NCBI GenBank assembly: GCA_020072565.1
Contig: JAIQGI010000029.1
Coordinates: 1 to 64,000, forward strand
Direction: 5' to 3'
DNA length: 64,000 nt
DNA from: Terriglobia bacterium
GTDB lineage: Bacteria; Acidobacteriota; UBA6911
Within the stretch, counting starts at the first letter, position 1. Each line of letters starts with the position of its first letter. Positions 26,175 through 35,192 of this stretch are shown piece after piece. The notes beneath the pieces are model-generated. The model made no database searches. It saw nothing but the letters and a program-made list of their open reading frames with translations, and was not told where the DNA came from. The position numbers and the translations under genes are program-made.

Positions 26175-27233
26175 TTATGCACCCAGCTTCTGCTTGAGCG
26201 TTTCGATGACCGGCACCGGCGTGGGATCCACGGCGTTAAGGAAAGCCAGATAAAGGCTGACAAAATCTCCAAGGCAGATCGCAGAAAATATCCTGGCGAG
26301 GAGAGACTCACCCTCGCTCCATACTTCGTGCACAATGGCGGTTTTGCGCGCCAGGATCTCTCTGGTGAGATCAAACCGGCGCTGCACCTGGGGATGGTCG
26401 CCTCGATCCCTGAGGAGAACTACTGCAATCTGTTGCAGGAGTTGTGCGGGAAATTCCCATCCCACAAGTTCGTTGTGGTTCATCTCGGGCATGAGATGGT
26501 GGAACGCCAGATTCTTGGCGTTCTCCTCGATCTGGCCGCGCCAGCGCACGGCCACCGGATTCAGAACTGCACTGGAAGCGTAGACCGCAATGAGCCTGCC
26601 ATGCAGTGAACGTGCCATCCTCTTGGCTTGATTCCTGGTCTCATCCGTTTCCGGACCGTATCGTGCCACCAACTGGTTCAACAGCTCCACGGTCTCACGT
26701 AAGGGTTCCGTCATGTCCGGTATCAGCCCCAGCATCGACAGAGCTCCAAGCAGCATGACTGCCGAATATCCGAGGGCGGCCCGCGGCGGCAAGCCTGCCG
26801 GCAGCTGGATTACCGGATGCCCGTGGCGGCGCGCCTCGGAGGCCAGCTTTCCACCTGAAGTCAGGCAAATGATGAATGCGCCCGCGGTTCGCGCCTGCTC
26901 GTAGGCACTGAGGGTCTCCTCTGTGTTCCCGGAATAGCTGCTTGCAAACACAAGCGTGGAAGCATCAATGAATCCGGGCAAACGGTAGTCGCGGCAAACG
27001 AACAGAGGAATGCTCAGGAAGGCGGAGGTCACCGCCCCGATCACGTCACCGCCGATGGCTGAGCCGCCCATGCCGCCGATCACCACGCACGTGATGCGCG
27101 GCGGCGGCGGCAGGGAAAGGGTCCGCGCCATCTGTGCGGCACCTTCCACCTGGGCGGGGAAAGACTGCAGCAGGTGCCTCATCGACTTTGGATCGATGGC
27201 AGCCATACGATCCATCTGATCAAGGACGGGCAA
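26175..27233 (-). CDS. Bifunctional phosphoglucose/phosphomannose isomerase
   Basis: 352 residues. Start TTG 27233 has GAGGTAGGAT upstream; ATG 27215 is the alternative. Two SIS domains: VVIGGMGGSAIGGDVIGA begins the first, and ASSYSGNTEETLSAYEQA is the phosphosugar-binding loop. PEMNHNELVGWEF is the signature near the active-site histidine and glutamate of the archaeal-type PGI/PMI family. It interconverts fructose-6-phosphate with glucose- and mannose-6-phosphate. It follows the regulator gene by only 4 bases. Confidence 0.9.
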   Translation of the reverse strand: MPVLDQMDRMAAIDPKSMRHLLQSFPAQVEGAAQMARTLSLPPPPRITCVVIGGMGGSAIGGDVIGAVTSAFLSIPLFVCRDYRLPGFIDASTLVFASSYSGNTEETLSAYEQARTAGAFIICLTSGGKLASEARRHGHPVIQLPAGLPPRAALGYSAVMLLGALSMLGLIPDMTEPLRETVELLNQLVARYGPETDETRNQAKRMARSLHGRLIAVYASSAVLNPVAVRWRGQIEENAKNLAFHHLMPEMNHNELVGWEFPAQLLQQIAVVLLRDRGDHPQVQRRFDLTREILARKTAIVHEVWSEGESLLARIFSAICLGDFVSLYLAFLNAVDPTPVPVIETLKQKLGA

Positions 27234-27237
27234 GATC

Positions 27238-27822
27238 CTACCTCGCTTTCGAAGAGCTCATCAGATCGAAACACTCGGATCGGAACTGCATCATGTCGAA
27301 TGGCTTGACGAAGAAAAGGTCCGCACCTGCAGCCAGAACACGCTCGCGAACCGCGCGGTCGTGATCGCCGGTGACTGCCACTATTTTGAGGCTTCTGGTC
27401 GCCGCGCCGGCCTTCAACTTCTCGCAGACCTCGATGCCGTTCATTCCGGGCATCATGATATCCAGAACGAGAAGATCCGGCTTCCGTTCGCCAATGAGCA
27501 AGAGGGCTTCGACGCCACTCAGGGCGCCTGCGACTTCTATTTCCTCATCCCCGGCCTGCATCACGGATGTCAGAAGCTCGAGCATCTCCTTCTCATCATC
27601 CACGATCAGGATGAACGGGGGTGGCTCCTGCAGCGCCGCGGGAATCGGCATGCCGAATTCCTTCATGAATCGGATCAGATCTTCCCGGCGAATCCTCCGG
27701 TGACCGCCTGGCGTCAGGTAGGCTTTCAATTTCCTTTCCTTGACCCAGTTTTGGACCGTAGTGGGATTCACTTCGCAGATCTGGCTGATTTCGAATGTGG
27801 TTAAAAAAGATCTTCGAGGCAT
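27238..27822 (-). CDS. Response regulator with N-terminal MerR/excisionase-type HTH and C-terminal receiver
   Basis: 194 residues, ATG 27822. Residues 8-55 form a MerR/BldC-like helix-turn-helix (FEISQICEVNPTTVQNWV, then LTPGGHRRIRREDLIRF). A receiver follows with acidic pair Asp75-Asp76, phospho-acceptor Asp121 (LLVLDIMMPG) and Lys173 (FFVKPF). Usual response regulators carry the receiver first, so the order is reversed. It heads an operon with PGI/PMI, dapF, M20 and TonB-C and has a strong promoter. The kinase partner is not adjacent. It probably binds DNA as a dimer; targets are unknown. Confidence 0.9.
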   Translation of the reverse strand: MPRRSFLTTFEISQICEVNPTTVQNWVKERKLKAYLTPGGHRRIRREDLIRFMKEFGMPIPAALQEPPPFILIVDDEKEMLELLTSVMQAGDEEIEVAGALSGVEALLLIGERKPDLLVLDIMMPGMNGIEVCEKLKAGAATRSLKIVAVTGDHDRAVRERVLAAGADLFFVKPFDMMQFRSECFDLMSSSKAR

Positions 27823-27857
27823 AATTCCGCTATCTCATTAAGAAATCCGGACTTCAG

Positions 27858-27885
27858 ATTATCCCGCCTTCCTCACATCCGTCAA
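27858..27885 (-). promoter_or_regulatory. Sigma70-type promoter for the regulator-PGI-dapF-M20-TonB operon
   Basis: On the minus strand TTGACG (27885-27880) and GATAAT (27863-27858) are 16 bases apart; transcription would start about 28 bases ahead of the ATG at 27822. Confidence 0.65.
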
Positions 27886-27989
27886 GCACCCGCGGAGAAT
27901 ACCGTCGTGGAGGCCGAGGAGTGAAAGACTAAAAAAAGGAACAGTCGACAGAAAGCCACCTCCGCCAGGCAGCCTCCGGGTATTGTTTT

Positions 27990-30146
27990 TCACCGGAAGC
28001 GAGCCACGATCAGCGTCATGTCGTCGTCGCGCTCTTCTTCAAAAGCCCAGCCAAGAACTTCATTGACGATGGCTTTCTGCAGTCTGCCGGCAGAAAGGTC
28101 GCTCTTCCCGCGCACCAGATCGATCAACCGCTGTTCCCCAAACTCCTCGCCGTATTCGTTGACGGACTCAATGATGCCGTCGGTATAAGCCAGGAGTATG
28201 TCCCCGCTCTGGAGTTGAATGGTCTCTTGTTCAAACTCCGCGTCGGGGAAGATGCCGACCACGGTACCGCCCGTAGTCAGGCGCCGGAAGCCATTCTCGC
28301 TGAAGTACAGCGGTGGATTATGCCCGGCATTGGTGTAGGTCAAGGTAGAGCGAAAATCGTCGTACACCGCATAGAAAAAGGATGCGAACTTGTTCGCCGA
28401 CGTAAAACTGTAAATCTGCTGATTCAGGACCTTCACCACGCCCGCAACGTTGCCGTTGCCTCCGACTCTGTCAGACAGCGAAAAGGCGCCGCGCGCCAGG
28501 ACGTTGCTGCGCAAGGTGGCCTGAAGATTGGCCATGAGGAGAGCCGCGGAAATGCCTTTGCCGCAGATGTCTCCCACCGCCAGCCCCATGTTCTGATCAT
28601 CGAACTGGAGAAAATCGTAATAATCACCGCTGACGATGCGAGCCGGGAGGCACAGCCCTGTAAGCTCCATATTTTTCATTTTTGGAGCCTGCTTAGGGAA
28701 TAATTGTTCCTGTACTTCCTTAGCAATCTCCAATTCGCGCTCCAGCCGCTCCTTTTGGACTCTTTCCTTTACCAGGGTTTGTACGTACTCAGTCATCTGA
28801 TTGAAGGATTTGGCGAGCGCACCCAATTGATCGTCGGACTTGACCACGATGCGATGGCTGAAATCGCCTCGCCGGATGAATTCTGTACCGCGGTCAAGGT
28901 TATGCACCGCACTCGTGATCGACTTCGTCAGCAGGATCCCGCCAATCAGGGAGAGCAGCTCGACTGCCAGAAAGAATCCGACCACGACCTCAAGGGCCCC
29001 CAGGAACGTTCTGCTCACATTGCTCTCAGGGTTGAAAACGTTCTGGAATAGCTTTGAGGGCGACAGTTCCACGAACAACATGGTGTCCGCAGGGATCTTG
29101 CTTTCCTCGCCTGTGCTCCAGATAAATGGGTAGAGCGGCATTGACCACAGCCCTCCCACGGATTGCTGGGAGCTCGTGAAATCGAACGTGGCGTAGAGTA
29201 TGTTCTTGCTGAGGATGCCGGTGTCCTGCAGCATCACGTTCAAGCTGGTATTGGGTACATTGTCTGCCAGGAGCAGATCCTGCCCCAGCGCGCTCCTGAG
29301 GCGATCCAGCATATCGCCGTCCAGCGGCACGGACACTTCAAGGCTGTAAGGGATTCCGCCGTTGAGATCTCCGAACACCAGACTTCTCAGAAACAGGTGC
29401 CCTTGTCGCGTCCCCACATTGCTGTTGGATCCCTCATAGATTGCCGGCTGAACGTCTTCGTAGACCAAGCCGCTGAATCCGTTTTCGGTAATCCATCGGG
29501 GCACCTGATAGTCGGGTAAATCGTGCCTTATGTGCCCCACAGCATAAACGACATTCTTGCCGCTCGCCGGATCCTTGACACGCACCACGATGGATGCCGT
29601 GCGGTACATCCCCAACAGATACTTGGCGTCGCGATCGACGACCGTCCTCAGCAGCATCGGATCCGCCTGGGAACCCGATATCACCTGCTGCAGGCCGGCG
29701 CTCAGGGACTGGTTGAAAGCCGAGATCTGGGCTGTGTGTATTCCGATCTGTTTTTCGATCAGGTAGTAGCTGAGCTGATAGTAAAAAAGAAGGCCGGAGA
29801 CATAGAGAATCACAACCACAAGCGCCAGAGGGATGGCCGCAATCAGGATGTGCGCGACGATCAGACGCCGGCGTATCTTCCAGAGCAACTTACCACGGAC
29901 AACCGCAAGGATCTTCCAGGCATAATATATTGCCGGAACAGCAAGGAGGACCGTAACCAGAGCCAGGCTTGACTGGATAGCCTGGGGCAGCGCCAGCTGG
30001 AGCGCCGAGGGCAGCAGCAGACGCAGCAGCCACAATGTCAGCAGGAGGAGGGTAAACCTCCCCATTCTCGTTCTAGGAAATCGCAGCCGCACGTCTTCCC
30101 CACTGGCAACGTCCACAGCGTTGCCGGCACGAATACCTCGCTCCAC
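27990..30146 (-). CDS. Membrane-bound SpoIIE/RsbU-type PP2C serine phosphatase with HAMP
   Basis: 718 residues, GTG 30146; an internal ATG at 30065 is also plausible. Three hydrophobic segments in residues 30-125, an extracytoplasmic sensor region (about 140-380), another membrane helix near 390-410, then HAMP (LDRGTEFIRRGDFSHRIVV), a short coiled coil and a phosphatase domain. SGDYYDFLQF and AVGDICGKGISAALLMA supply the metal-binding aspartates. Such proteins dephosphorylate anti-sigma-factor antagonists in partner-switching. No anti-sigma or STAS gene is nearby. It begins 8 bases after the M16-like gene. Confidence 0.93.
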   Translation of the reverse strand: MERGIRAGNAVDVASGEDVRLRFPRTRMGRFTLLLLTLWLLRLLLPSALQLALPQAIQSSLALVTVLLAVPAIYYAWKILAVVRGKLLWKIRRRLIVAHILIAAIPLALVVVILYVSGLLFYYQLSYYLIEKQIGIHTAQISAFNQSLSAGLQQVISGSQADPMLLRTVVDRDAKYLLGMYRTASIVVRVKDPASGKNVVYAVGHIRHDLPDYQVPRWITENGFSGLVYEDVQPAIYEGSNSNVGTRQGHLFLRSLVFGDLNGGIPYSLEVSVPLDGDMLDRLRSALGQDLLLADNVPNTSLNVMLQDTGILSKNILYATFDFTSSQQSVGGLWSMPLYPFIWSTGEESKIPADTMLFVELSPSKLFQNVFNPESNVSRTFLGALEVVVGFFLAVELLSLIGGILLTKSITSAVHNLDRGTEFIRRGDFSHRIVVKSDDQLGALAKSFNQMTEYVQTLVKERVQKERLERELEIAKEVQEQLFPKQAPKMKNMELTGLCLPARIVSGDYYDFLQFDDQNMGLAVGDICGKGISAALLMANLQATLRSNVLARGAFSLSDRVGGNGNVAGVVKVLNQQIYSFTSANKFASFFYAVYDDFRSTLTYTNAGHNPPLYFSENGFRRLTTGGTVVGIFPDAEFEQETIQLQSGDILLAYTDGIIESVNEYGEEFGEQRLIDLVRGKSDLSAGRLQKAIVNEVLGWAFEEERDDDMTLIVARFR

Positions 30147-30154
30147 GCCACAGA

Positions 30155-32923
30155 CTACGGTTCGGATTTTCCATGCATGCGCAGAGTCACCGACTTTTCA
30201 ATCTTGAATACGCGCTGAGCAACTTCCTGCAAATCCGTCTGTTTTACATCTTGCAGGCGATTGATATAATCCTGGAATCCTTCGATCTCCTTCCCTGCCA
30301 AAACGCTCTTGATTACTTCCGCGATCTGGCGGTAACGGGTTTGCTGCCGGATCTGGAATGCTCCAATGACGGAATTCACGGCCGCGCGATAGTCCCGGTA
30401 CAAAACCGGAGCCGTTGTAAGCCGAGCCAGTTCCTCGGTAAGCACCTTCAGCGCCTGTTCCTCGTCGGCGGGTGCCGCCAAAATGCATATCATGATGGTG
30501 CCGCCGCGCAACTCGGGCTCATATTCCAGGGAGACGCGGCGGGCGCCGGGCAGGCGATCCTGGATCGCCCCGGTCAGACGTCCGGCCGAGCCCGAAGCAT
30601 AGCTCTGAAGAACCATCAAGGGAAAGGAATCCTCATCCTCTTCGGGCGGTGCCTGAAAACCCATCATGACCGAGCTGGCATTCCCGGCCCAGGAAGCCTC
30701 TATCACATCTTTCTTTTCGAGGGCCTTGGGGAATCCCTCCGGAAGCTTGACATCCTGATAGCGTGAACCGCTGAAGTTATGCACGAAGTACCCTGCCAGG
30801 CTGGTTCCCTCTGTGTCGCCGATGATGACCGCCATGGGCTTTTTGTCCATGACAAGCAATTTGTGCCACGCCTGAACGGCATCTGGAGTGATGTTTGCGA
30901 TGCTTTCCTCAGAACCATCGGGATCAAGCGCATAAGAATAATCGCGGAAAAGCGCGCCCCTCAAGCGCAGGCGCGCGAGATCCATGTCGCTCCGGTGGCG
31001 GAGCGCGGCCGTCTGAAGGACTTTCTGGCGCGCAACCTCCTGTGGATCGAGCTTGGGCGACTTGATGATCTCGCTGATAATGTCGAGTCCCTGCTCGACG
31101 TTTGCGGACAGAATCGATAGACAAAAGCCGAAATAGTCGTCTTCCACCACCGGTATCAGCGCAGCTCCGTATACTTCGAGCTGTCTGTAGGTTTGATCTG
31201 CGCTCCTGGTCCTGCTGTCCCTGAGCATCGTGCGCAGCATGAGAGACGTGATGCCGGCGTTGGTCTTGGCCTCTGTCAGCTTGCCGCCGGCGAAAAAAAT
31301 CCCGAGATGAATTAAGGGCATCGTGTGATCTTCCCTGATGAAAAGGTCGGGGCCGCGCAAGATTGAGGCCGTCTGGAAGGGGTAACGAACCTCGGAGGGA
31401 ACAAATGAGCCGGCCTCCTCGGAAATATCGAGAGCGGGCACCGTTATCTTTTCCCGTTCCGCCATTTCCTGCTCGGTGGAGGCTGTCAGCAGTTGCTTTA
31501 TGGTACTTTGAATGATTTCTCCGCTCGCGTTGCGGGCGTCTGCCTGCACGGGAAGAGACTCCAGCACGGCGCAGTTTTCGAGGTTCAGATAGCGCGCGGC
31601 AACGCGCTTCACATCAGCCCACTTGATCTGTCGCAAACGGGCCAGGTAGGTGTTGATGCCTTTCCAGGAGCCCAAAGACTCCAGGCGGGCAAGCCGTTCC
31701 GCGCGTCCGGACACGGTCTGCGAGGTCTCCCAGAACTCCCGTTTCAGCTGGGCCCGGGCCCGTTCGAGCTCGCCGGTGTCTGCATCCTGCCTCTTCAGTA
31801 TCTCGAGTTCGGTAAACGCGGCAATCTCGCACCGGTCGATATCTTTGGGATCCAGTTCCATGCGCAAGCCGAGGTAGCCGGTATCGCCATAGGCAACCAG
31901 GTCTGCCGCCGCACCGTAGATGATCCCCTTCTGGTTTTTGAGCCGGCGGTTGAATATGCTCCCTTCGCCGGTCCCCAGCATGGCCCGCAACACTTCGAGC
32001 GCCGTATAGTCGGCTGAAGTGACAGCGACGGTGCGAAATCCCAGTTCGACGCGCGCAAGCCGGACGTCGGGGCGCACCTGGGCATAATGAAAACCGGGCG
32101 TCCAGTCTCCGGCCGCAGTGGGGCTCTCGGCGGCGGCGCCGCCCTTGGCATTACCATAGAGGTTCACGACCGCGTTGAGCACCTCTGCAGCAGTGACGTC
32201 ACCGCAAACGACCAACACGATCCGGGCCGGGCTGTAAGCCGATCTGTAAAAAGCGACCAGCTTTTCGCGCGTGATGTTGTTCAGAACGTCCGCGGCTGCC
32301 CATCGGGCGCGGCGCAGGCGCCCGCCGGCAAATCCGGTTGCAAGAAGTTTCGCGTCAGCAAGTGCCTCTGGATCAGCGAGCGCGCGTCCAGACTCGTCTC
32401 TGATCACCTCGATCTGCCGTTTCAACTCCTGCGGGTCCAGCGAAGAATTCAAGAGCGCGTCGGTCTGAATCTCCAGAGCTCTTTTCCATTGAGGCGCAGG
32501 AGCTACGGTCCGCAGTATCGTGTGGTCGTATTCTGTGGAGCTGCTCACCTCACCTCCCAACGCCTTCAGGTCAGCGGCCATGACCGCAGCGGTCCTCGTT
32601 GCGGTTCCTCTCGAGAGCATGTGCTCCATTACGCGCGAGATCCCGGGCAGATCGGCAGGGTCGTCCCCGTAGCCGGTTTTTATCCAGGCCAGGGACTCGA
32701 TCAGCGGGGTTGCATGTGCCTCCCCTACGAGCACGGTAAGGTCGTTTTTAAGCACCACTTTTGTGACGGAGCCATCTTGATCGAATGACTTCAGCTGTTG
32801 CATGAACGGAGGAGGAGTTGCCGGCTGGGAGGAAGGACGAGGCCGCACCTGGGAATAGCAGATACCGGGGAAAAACAGAAACATCAGGATTCCGAGGGAT
32901 CTAAGCTTCATGGCATTTCCCAT
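30155..32923 (-). CDS. Exported tandem M16-type (insulinase-fold) protein without an intact HxxEH
   Basis: 922 residues, ATG 32923 or 32911, with a signal peptide (MKLRSLGILMFLFFPGICYS). Two M16 halves: residues about 40-450 and 500-910. The zinc motif of the first half reads R97-VM-E100-H101 (in GISRVMEHMLSRGT), so the first histidine ligand is arginine. The second half has GITSLMLRTM at the same place and no HxxEH. Family blocks such as DPQELKRQIEVIRDE and YRSAYSPARIVLVVCGDV remain. It is likely a non-catalytic or altered periplasmic chaperone-like M16 protein. A perfect TATAAT at 32934-32929 lies just upstream. Confidence 0.9.
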   Translation of the reverse strand: MGNAMKLRSLGILMFLFFPGICYSQVRPRPSSQPATPPPFMQQLKSFDQDGSVTKVVLKNDLTVLVGEAHATPLIESLAWIKTGYGDDPADLPGISRVMEHMLSRGTATRTAAVMAADLKALGGEVSSSTEYDHTILRTVAPAPQWKRALEIQTDALLNSSLDPQELKRQIEVIRDESGRALADPEALADAKLLATGFAGGRLRRARWAAADVLNNITREKLVAFYRSAYSPARIVLVVCGDVTAAEVLNAVVNLYGNAKGGAAAESPTAAGDWTPGFHYAQVRPDVRLARVELGFRTVAVTSADYTALEVLRAMLGTGEGSIFNRRLKNQKGIIYGAAADLVAYGDTGYLGLRMELDPKDIDRCEIAAFTELEILKRQDADTGELERARAQLKREFWETSQTVSGRAERLARLESLGSWKGINTYLARLRQIKWADVKRVAARYLNLENCAVLESLPVQADARNASGEIIQSTIKQLLTASTEQEMAEREKITVPALDISEEAGSFVPSEVRYPFQTASILRGPDLFIREDHTMPLIHLGIFFAGGKLTEAKTNAGITSLMLRTMLRDSRTRSADQTYRQLEVYGAALIPVVEDDYFGFCLSILSANVEQGLDIISEIIKSPKLDPQEVARQKVLQTAALRHRSDMDLARLRLRGALFRDYSYALDPDGSEESIANITPDAVQAWHKLLVMDKKPMAVIIGDTEGTSLAGYFVHNFSGSRYQDVKLPEGFPKALEKKDVIEASWAGNASSVMMGFQAPPEEDEDSFPLMVLQSYASGSAGRLTGAIQDRLPGARRVSLEYEPELRGGTIMICILAAPADEEQALKVLTEELARLTTAPVLYRDYRAAVNSVIGAFQIRQQTRYRQIAEVIKSVLAGKEIEGFQDYINRLQDVKQTDLQEVAQRVFKIEKSVTLRMHGKSEP

Positions 32924-32948
32924 TCGTGATTATACTCTATCAGATCCC

Positions 32949-33064
32949 AGACCTCCGACCTCCGACCTCCGATTCGAACCAGAGGCGCAAGAAGAAGTGC
33001 TACTTGTTCCTGTCGAACGGCGCCGGTACCGGGTCGGATACAGGAGGTCGGATGCCGGAGGTCT
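32949..33064. repeat. Inverted repeat of GACCTCC-type units spanning the BNR gene stop
   Basis: Left arm (32949-32972): AGACCTCCGACCTCCGACCT and following bases, three tandem CGACCTC units. Right arm (33042-33064): AGGAGGTCGG then GCCGGAGGTCT. The right arm lies inside the last codons of the BNR-repeat gene, the left arm between it and the M16-like gene. Confidence 0.75.
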
Positions 33065-34982
33065 GAAGAGTGAGGCGATATACGCCTTCACTTGCGGTGC
33101 CGAGATAGATGATGGCAGGGTGCGATGGATCCTGGGCCAGCGAACGAACTGGGGATCCGAATTCAGGATCCCCGATTTTCTCCCAGCGCATACCCCCGTT
33201 CTCGCTCAGGAAGACACCCCCGGAGGTATTGTCTGCCGCTAAGATGATTGTGCCGCCGGCGTCGAGAAAAATGACCGAAGAGATGTCCACGCCCAGGCGA
33301 CCATCGGCAACTCGCTGCCAGGTGTTGCCGCCATTCCTCGACTCATAGAGACCCGCACTGGTACCGGCGAAGAGGTGTTCTGCATCCGCCGGCGAGAACA
33401 CCAGGCACTGGACAATGGTGTGATCGGGTATGCCATTGGAGGCGAACTTCCAGGTGTCGCCGGAATCGCTCGAGCAAAGCACGCCCATGTGCGTCCCGGC
33501 AAAAATCCGGTCGGGGCCACTGTGCGGGATCATCAGGGAAAAAGCCCTCGGGATGATGCTGTAGTTGGGAGGCTTCTGAAAATTCAGATCATCCAACCGA
33601 GCCCGATAGATCCCGTCATTGGTCCCGGCGAAAACCCACGATTTGTCCCTGTAGACGGCCAGATCGTAGACGGCAAGCTTGCTGATCGGGCCGGGCAGGC
33701 CGCTCCATTCGCTTGACCCGGGACGCTGAAGGAACGCTCCTCGCGCCGTGCCGGCGATTCGCCCGCCATCCCCGGGAAGCATCAGCAACGCCAGCAGTCC
33801 CTCCCCCGGCATCTCCTTTTCGTCCAGACGCGCCCAGGCGTTGAGCGGATTGTCATAAATGAAATAGCCGCCGAGCTTGCCCTCGGAAACCTCGCCGACG
33901 AGAAACCGTCCCGGCGCGGTTGGATCCTGCACAATCCGCGTAATGGAACGAGTGACAAATCCCGTGTTGGATTCTTTCCAACTGCGACCGCCGTCTTCGC
34001 TGCGCAGCACTCCATGCGACTCGGTGCCAAGCAGGATCACGCTGCCGTTGCGGGGGTCGACCTGAACAGCGTGGATGGTAAGGTCAGAAGCGGTGACCCG
34101 GCTCCAGGTTCTTCCCGAGTCAGGACTCAGGAACAGCCCCTCCGTCGTCCCTCCGTAGACACACTCGGAGCGTGTGGGATCGATGTAAACAATCTGTGCG
34201 CGCACCAGGTAGCTTTTTGGAAAGACTTTCAGCCTTGTCCATGTTGCCCCGTGATCGACGGAGCGATAGAGCCCGGTGCAGGCGCTGGCAAAAACATTCT
34301 TCGGATTGCGGTCGTCGATCGAGATGGAAAACACATCGGAATCGAGGATCATTCCCCGGTCATTCTGCACCCACGTCTTGCCAAAATCGGTTGAACGATA
34401 GCCGAGGTGCCAGGTGCCGACAAAAACAATGCGGGGATCGACAGGATCGATGGCCACCGACTCGGCCTGCAGGAACGCGTCCATGCGTGCTCCTCTCTGC
34501 TGCCAGGTCTTGCCGCCATCGGCAGTTACGAACACACCGCCCCCCGTTCCGGCAATCATGTGTGATGGATTTCCTTTGCTTACGGCAAAGCCTCTCACCG
34601 CCACGTTGGCCTTCGGCAGCTTCACCTGATTCCACGACGTGCCGGCGTCACGGGTCTCGAATAGACCGCCTCCGTTGGAACGCAAGTCCCATCCCCCCGC
34701 GTACAGGTGATCCACATTGGCCGGATCCTCGACGATGGTGTCGATCACAAGCTGGCGCCGTCCTATGCCCGGGTAGAGCTGGTGCCAGGACACCCCGCCG
34801 TCGGCGGACTGGAAGAGTTGCCCGTCACTCGTGCCCATGTAAACGACCCTGCTGTCTTTCGTGCTGATCAGGAGCGATCGCACGGTTCCTCCGTAAGGAC
34901 CCAGCCGCTCAAAGCGCGCCTCAGCCGCCCATGACGGTCCCGGACAGATCGACCTGATCAGTGCCATCCAGACGATCAGCAT
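33000..34982 (-). CDS. Exported BNR-repeat (sortilin/Ycf48-like) beta-propeller protein
   Basis: 660 residues from ATG 34982, giving a signal peptide (MLIVWMALIRSICPGPSWAA); a TTG at 35051 would add 23 residues. At least eight repeats with the S.DGG.TW pattern occur, for example SADGGVSWHQL, TADGGKTWQQRG and SEDGGRSWKES. This predicts a multi-bladed beta-propeller like Ycf48 or VPS10 domains. No catalytic motif is seen; a surface binding role is likely. The last residues (IRPPVSDPVPAPFDRNK) come from a GACCTCC-type repeat, so the terminus is probably repeat-derived. Confidence 0.85.
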   Translation of the reverse strand: MLIVWMALIRSICPGPSWAAEARFERLGPYGGTVRSLLISTKDSRVVYMGTSDGQLFQSADGGVSWHQLYPGIGRRQLVIDTIVEDPANVDHLYAGGWDLRSNGGGLFETRDAGTSWNQVKLPKANVAVRGFAVSKGNPSHMIAGTGGGVFVTADGGKTWQQRGARMDAFLQAESVAIDPVDPRIVFVGTWHLGYRSTDFGKTWVQNDRGMILDSDVFSISIDDRNPKNVFASACTGLYRSVDHGATWTRLKVFPKSYLVRAQIVYIDPTRSECVYGGTTEGLFLSPDSGRTWSRVTASDLTIHAVQVDPRNGSVILLGTESHGVLRSEDGGRSWKESNTGFVTRSITRIVQDPTAPGRFLVGEVSEGKLGGYFIYDNPLNAWARLDEKEMPGEGLLALLMLPGDGGRIAGTARGAFLQRPGSSEWSGLPGPISKLAVYDLAVYRDKSWVFAGTNDGIYRARLDDLNFQKPPNYSIIPRAFSLMIPHSGPDRIFAGTHMGVLCSSDSGDTWKFASNGIPDHTIVQCLVFSPADAEHLFAGTSAGLYESRNGGNTWQRVADGRLGVDISSVIFLDAGGTIILAADNTSGGVFLSENGGMRWEKIGDPEFGSPVRSLAQDPSHPAIIYLGTASEGVYRLTLQTSGIRPPVSDPVPAPFDRNK

Positions 34983-35192
34983 AGGCCCATGGCGATGGGG
35001 GATGGCGCGGCGATATGTAGTGGGTTCTTTCAGGATGGTCAATTTAGACAATCAGGCCGATGTTGCAGATTCTCAGGCGGCCTCGGGACCGCTCACCGGT
35101 GGTCCCGAGCCGATTAAAGTAAACCCAGGCACGTTACGGGAGCGCGCGGAGGTTACGCCGGCTCTTGCGCTCCCGTTGCTGTGCCCAGACGT

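Noticed and set aside
32966-32982. GATTCGAACC resembling a tRNA T-loop on the minus strand
   Set aside because: The flanking bases do not form a T-stem or acceptor stem, no anticodon arm is found upstream, and the site lies within the GACCTCC repeat.
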